Source: Paraburkholderia terricola
GTDB lineage: Bacteria > Pseudomonadota > Gammaproteobacteria > Burkholderiales > Burkholderiaceae
Direction of reading: 5' to 3'
DNA: 64,000 nucleotides
NCBI RefSeq assembly: GCF_900142195.1
Contig: NZ_FRAB01000004.1
Span: forward strand, 1-64,000
Positions 62,401 through 64,000 of this stretch are shown here, piece by piece. A program made the translations under genes and the position numbers. Position 1 is the first letter of the stretch; each line of letters begins with the position of its first letter. The notes under the pieces were generated by a model. The model saw only the letters and a list, made by a program, of their open reading frames with translations, made no database searches and was not told the DNA's origin.

Positions 62401-63688
62401 GGCGGGTTTCGTCGAACGGCACGGCGGGCCGCGCTTCGGCGCGGGCGGTTTGCTCGAATCGCTGATCGCGGATATTCGCGAGCAGACCCAGGTCGCGATG
62501 AAACAGTCGGACTTCAAGCTGGAAACGCTGCCGCCGCATCTGTTCATGAACTTCAAGGTTATCGACGAACATGGGCGGCAGCTCGCGATGGGACGCAATC
62601 TGTCGCAACTGCGCGCCGAACTCGGCGGGCAGGCGCAGCAGCATTTTCAGAAGATCGCGTCGAGCGCGGCCGGGGCGGCGTTGGCGGGGGCGGGCGGTGG
62701 CGGTGTCGCGGGCGCTTCGCCGGTAGCCGCTTCCGCGGGCGCCGCCGGTTCGCCGGGCGGCGGCGCGCAGCGAGGCAAGGGCGCGGCGGTGAGCGGTCCC
62801 CAAACCGCGCAGCCTGGCGGCGCGCAAGGCACCGCGCTCTACGAAAAACTGACGACGTGGAATTTCGGCAAGCTCCCCGAGTTGCTCGAGATTCGCCGTG
62901 GCGGGCAGACCCTGTTCGGCTATCCCGCGCTGGTGGATCGCGGCGCGCACTGCGACGTCGAGGTGTTCGATTCGCCGGACGAAGCCGCGCGGATTCATCG
63001 CGCGGGTTTGCGGCGTCTGTTCGCGTTGCAGTTGAAGGAGCCGATCAAGTATCTGGAAAAGAATCTGCCGGGCTTGCGTGAGATGGCGATGCTGTTCATG
63101 CCGCGCGGCACCCAGGAGGAGTTGCGCGATCAGCTGATCGACACCGCGCTCGACCGCGCCTGTCTGCAAGAGCCGCTGCCTGACGACGACGTGAGTTTTC
63201 ACACGCGCCGCGACGAGGGCCGCAGCCGGCTCACCTTATTGGCGCAGGAAATTTCGCGGCTGGTGGGGCAGATCCTCGGTGAATATGCGGGCGTGACCAA
63301 GAAACTGGTGCAGGCAAAGTCGTTCACGGCCGCGCACGCCGACATGCTGAATCAGCTCGATGGACTGATCGGCAAGCGCTTCGTGGTCGATACGCCGTAT
63401 CCGCAGTTGGCGCATTTTCCGCGCTATCTGAAGGGGATCGCGCTGCGGGTCGACAAGCTGAAGGCCGATCCCGCGCGCGACGCCCGGCAGTTCGCCGAGT
63501 TTCAGCCGTTGTGGCAGAACTATCAGCGCGCGGTCGCGCAACGCGGCGGCGTGCTGGACCCGCGCTTGTCGGAGTTCCGCTGGCTGTTGGAGGAGCTGCG
63601 CGTTTCCCTGTTCGCGCAGGAGTTGCGCACGCCGATGCCGGTTTCGGTGAAGCGTCTGTACAAAGTGTGGGAGTCGATGCAGCGCTGA
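59465..63688 (+). CDS. hrpA: ATP-dependent RNA helicase HrpA (DEAH box)
   Basis: A 1407-residue DEAH-box helicase. Motif I is SGETGSGKTTQLPK (~111-125), motif II is IIDEAHERSLNIDFLLGYL (~215-233), motif III is VTSATID, and motif VI is NQRAGRCGRVADG (~445). Helicase C-terminal, HA2, OB-fold and DUF3418 regions follow to the end. Two oddities are visible: an ~80-residue basic, Pro/Arg/Ala-rich N-terminus and a ~55-residue Gly/Ala/Ser-rich insert (~1065-1120, 62660-62830). HrpA processes mRNA and rescues stalled ribosomes in E. coli. The ATG at 59465 sits 8 bp after the -10 box, so a near-leaderless message is possible. Confidence 0.96.
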   Translation: MSNVPKSPAAANENAAPAADQMNAGDAKRSDAPPTPKPAREPRRATEGAPVSAQKSKPPREARREPREPRAPRAQRIVEPNPIPPITFPEALPVSARRDEIAKAIARNQVVIVSGETGSGKTTQLPKICLALGRGLGAGGAGLIGHTQPRRIAASATGRRIAEELGTPFGEVVGYKVRFTDNLSPGASVKLMTDGILLAETQTDPLLKAYDTLIIDEAHERSLNIDFLLGYLKEILVRRPDLKLIVTSATIDADRFARHFGSEEKPAPVIEVSGRLYPVEVRYRPVAEDSPAVKAAEGTSPAPSSRESRDRPKTQREFGKDRDRDLMEAIVDAVDELCREGPGDVLVFLPGEREIRDAAEALRKHHPPHTEILPLFARLSAAEQERVFRTSNARRIVLATNVAETSLTVPGIRYVVDSGLARVKRYSYRNKVEQLQVESISQAAANQRAGRCGRVADGICIRLYEESDYQGRVRFTDPEILRSSLASVILRMKSLHLTAIETFPFIEPPPGRAIADGYQLLNELGAVDDDNDLTPLGRELARLPLDPRVGRMILAARDQQALKEVLIIASALSVQDPRDRPIEAQEQADQAHRRFADERSEFLQWLKIWNWFEEAIAHKKSNRQLQDECRKNFLSQLRLREWRDVHSQLLTVVREHGWRLNEAEATFEQIHLALLTGLLGNIGLKADDEPYYLGARGIKFYLWPGSALVKKAGKWAMAAELVETSRLYARCIAKIEPEWIEKIGAHLLKKSLSEPHWEKRAAQVSAFERAVLYGLPIYHRRRVSFGKQDPARARELFIRGALVEGEFDTKLAFFVHNRKLLADIEQLEHKSRRQDVLVDDELIFAFYDQALPKGIYTGASFERWYRDEVKKSGQPEEKLRLLYLSRDDLMRHEAAGVTTDLFPKRMTMAGVEMTLTYHFEPGSPRDGVTLAVPLYALNQVDARRCEWLVPGMLKEKTHLLLKSLPQKLRRHCVPVPEYAAGFVERHGGPRFGAGGLLESLIADIREQTQVAMKQSDFKLETLPPHLFMNFKVIDEHGRQLAMGRNLSQLRAELGGQAQQHFQKIASSAAGAALAGAGGGGVAGASPVAASAGAAGSPGGGAQRGKGAAVSGPQTAQPGGAQGTALYEKLTTWNFGKLPELLEIRRGGQTLFGYPALVDRGAHCDVEVFDSPDEAARIHRAGLRRLFALQLKEPIKYLEKNLPGLREMAMLFMPRGTQEELRDQLIDTALDRACLQEPLPDDDVSFHTRRDEGRSRLTLLAQEISRLVGQILGEYAGVTKKLVQAKSFTAAHADMLNQLDGLIGKRFVVDTPYPQLAHFPRYLKGIALRVDKLKADPARDARQFAEFQPLWQNYQRAVAQRGGVLDPRLSEFRWLLEELRVSLFAQELRTPMPVSVKRLYKVWESMQR

Positions 63689-63749
63689 TGGGGCGGCTCG
63701 CAGTCGCTCGATGCGGGCGGCTTGCGAGTATGCCGCCAGGCTTTGGCTT

Positions 63750-63792
63750 AAAAAACGCGCGATGGCGCTCCTTTTGAGAACGACATCGCGCG
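63750..63792 (-). terminator. Terminator of the autotransporter gene
   Basis: Arms CGCGCGATG (63756-63764) and CATCGCGCG (63784-63792) form a 9-bp perfect stem. On the minus strand the stem is followed by a T run (plus-strand A run 63750-63755), about 95 bp after the adhesin stop codon. Confidence 0.75.
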
Positions 63793-63851
63793 AAGGGCGC
63801 GAGGCTTGTTGTTGCGCGCCTGGGACGACAACGCTTAAACCGTCGCGATGA

Positions 63852-63870
63852 CCGGCTCGATGCGAGCCGG
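63852..63870 (-). repeat. Hairpin behind the autotransporter gene
   Basis: CCGGCTCG-ATG-CGAGCCGG is a perfect 8-bp stem with a 3-base loop, located between the adhesin stop and the terminator at 63750-63792. It could stabilise the mRNA 3' end. Confidence 0.5.
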
Positions 63871-63886
63871 CCCCGCGAATTCAGGC

Positions 63887-64000
63887 TTACCAGTGCATGC
63901 CGGCGCCGATCGCCGCGCCGAACTGGCCGCGCGAGTCGGTCGTGCCTTGCACCTTGTAGACCCACTTGCCCGTTTCCGACAGTTGCGAGACGCCGAGGGC
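63887..64000 (-). CDS. C-terminal end of a YadA-type trimeric autotransporter (partial)
   Basis: Only the last 37 residues are inside the window; the gene continues beyond 64000. The sequence reads as two beta-strands (SETGKWVYKVQGTTDSRGQF and GAAIGAGMHW) ending in a terminal aromatic residue, as in the membrane anchor of YadA-like trimeric adhesins (GKW strand, then G-rich strand, final Trp). The terminal Trp is the outer-membrane insertion signal. The passenger domain cannot be described from this piece. A generic porin end is the alternative. Confidence 0.6.
   Translation of the reverse strand, partial: ALGVSQLSETGKWVYKVQGTTDSRGQFGAAIGAGMHW

Noticed and set aside
59450-63202. Long minus-strand frames opposite hrpA
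   Set aside because: They are shadows of HrpA, whose helicase motifs are complete on the plus strand.

Overview
The window looks like a chromosome of a high-GC beta-proteobacterium of the Burkholderia/Paraburkholderia/Caballeronia group. The reasons are the GC-rich codon use, the gene families present (ETF genes, argA, hrpA, yggX, MHS-type transporter, TupA-like ATP-grasp) and an exopolysaccharide (EPS) locus of the mannose/Wzx-Wzy type. No rRNA, tRNA, insertion sequence, prophage or CRISPR array was seen.

Layout. 1-3.4 kb: the end of ETF-ubiquinone oxidoreductase, a 3-hydroxyacyl-CoA dehydrogenase, and etfB-etfA, all serving acyl-CoA oxidation. 3.4-7.4 kb: a catabolic unit in which a LacI-type repressor diverges from a small protein, an MFS importer and a fumarylacetoacetate-hydrolase-family enzyme. 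The gap between them holds a near-consensus promoter and two matching operators 66 bp apart. 7.4-10.2 kb: a small periplasmic protein, cytochrome b561, a SET-domain protein and a histone-deacetylase-family enzyme.

10.3-38.5 kb: a large, somewhat less GC-rich polysaccharide region bracketed by two paralogous TupA-like ATP-grasp genes. It contains a GlxA/AraC regulator, a BY-kinase co-polymerase, two GT4 glycosyltransferases, a GT2 glycosyltransferase, a Wzx flippase, a Wzy-type polymerase, a PAP2 phosphatase, ManC, the initiating undecaprenyl-phosphate sugar transferase, and a secreted glycosidase. Next comes an accessory module of a GT-C transferase, a HAD-UbiA fusion, an SDR epimerase and an SMR-type small membrane protein, which resembles a polyprenyl-phosphate pentose pathway. 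After that are a Tat-type lipoprotein glycosidase with a duplicated N-terminal domain and a Tat-exported tyrosinase. No Wza exporter or Wzb phosphatase is visible here.

38.6-64 kb: mostly housekeeping and accessory genes at high GC. These are a YgjP-like metallopeptidase, an FdhF/YdeP oxidoreductase divergent from a MocR regulator, an SDR, a BMP-family purine-nucleoside-type binding protein with a deaminase, LprI-like and SH3 proteins, a GAF-PAS-GGDEF-EAL protein, a flavin disulfide oxidoreductase with a cupin, membrane proteins, a YfcE-like phosphoesterase, an MHS transporter, a DUF1330 protein, yggX, argA and hrpA. argA and hrpA diverge from a 23-bp gap carrying a symmetric -10 box. The window ends inside the C-terminus of a YadA-type trimeric autotransporter on the minus strand.
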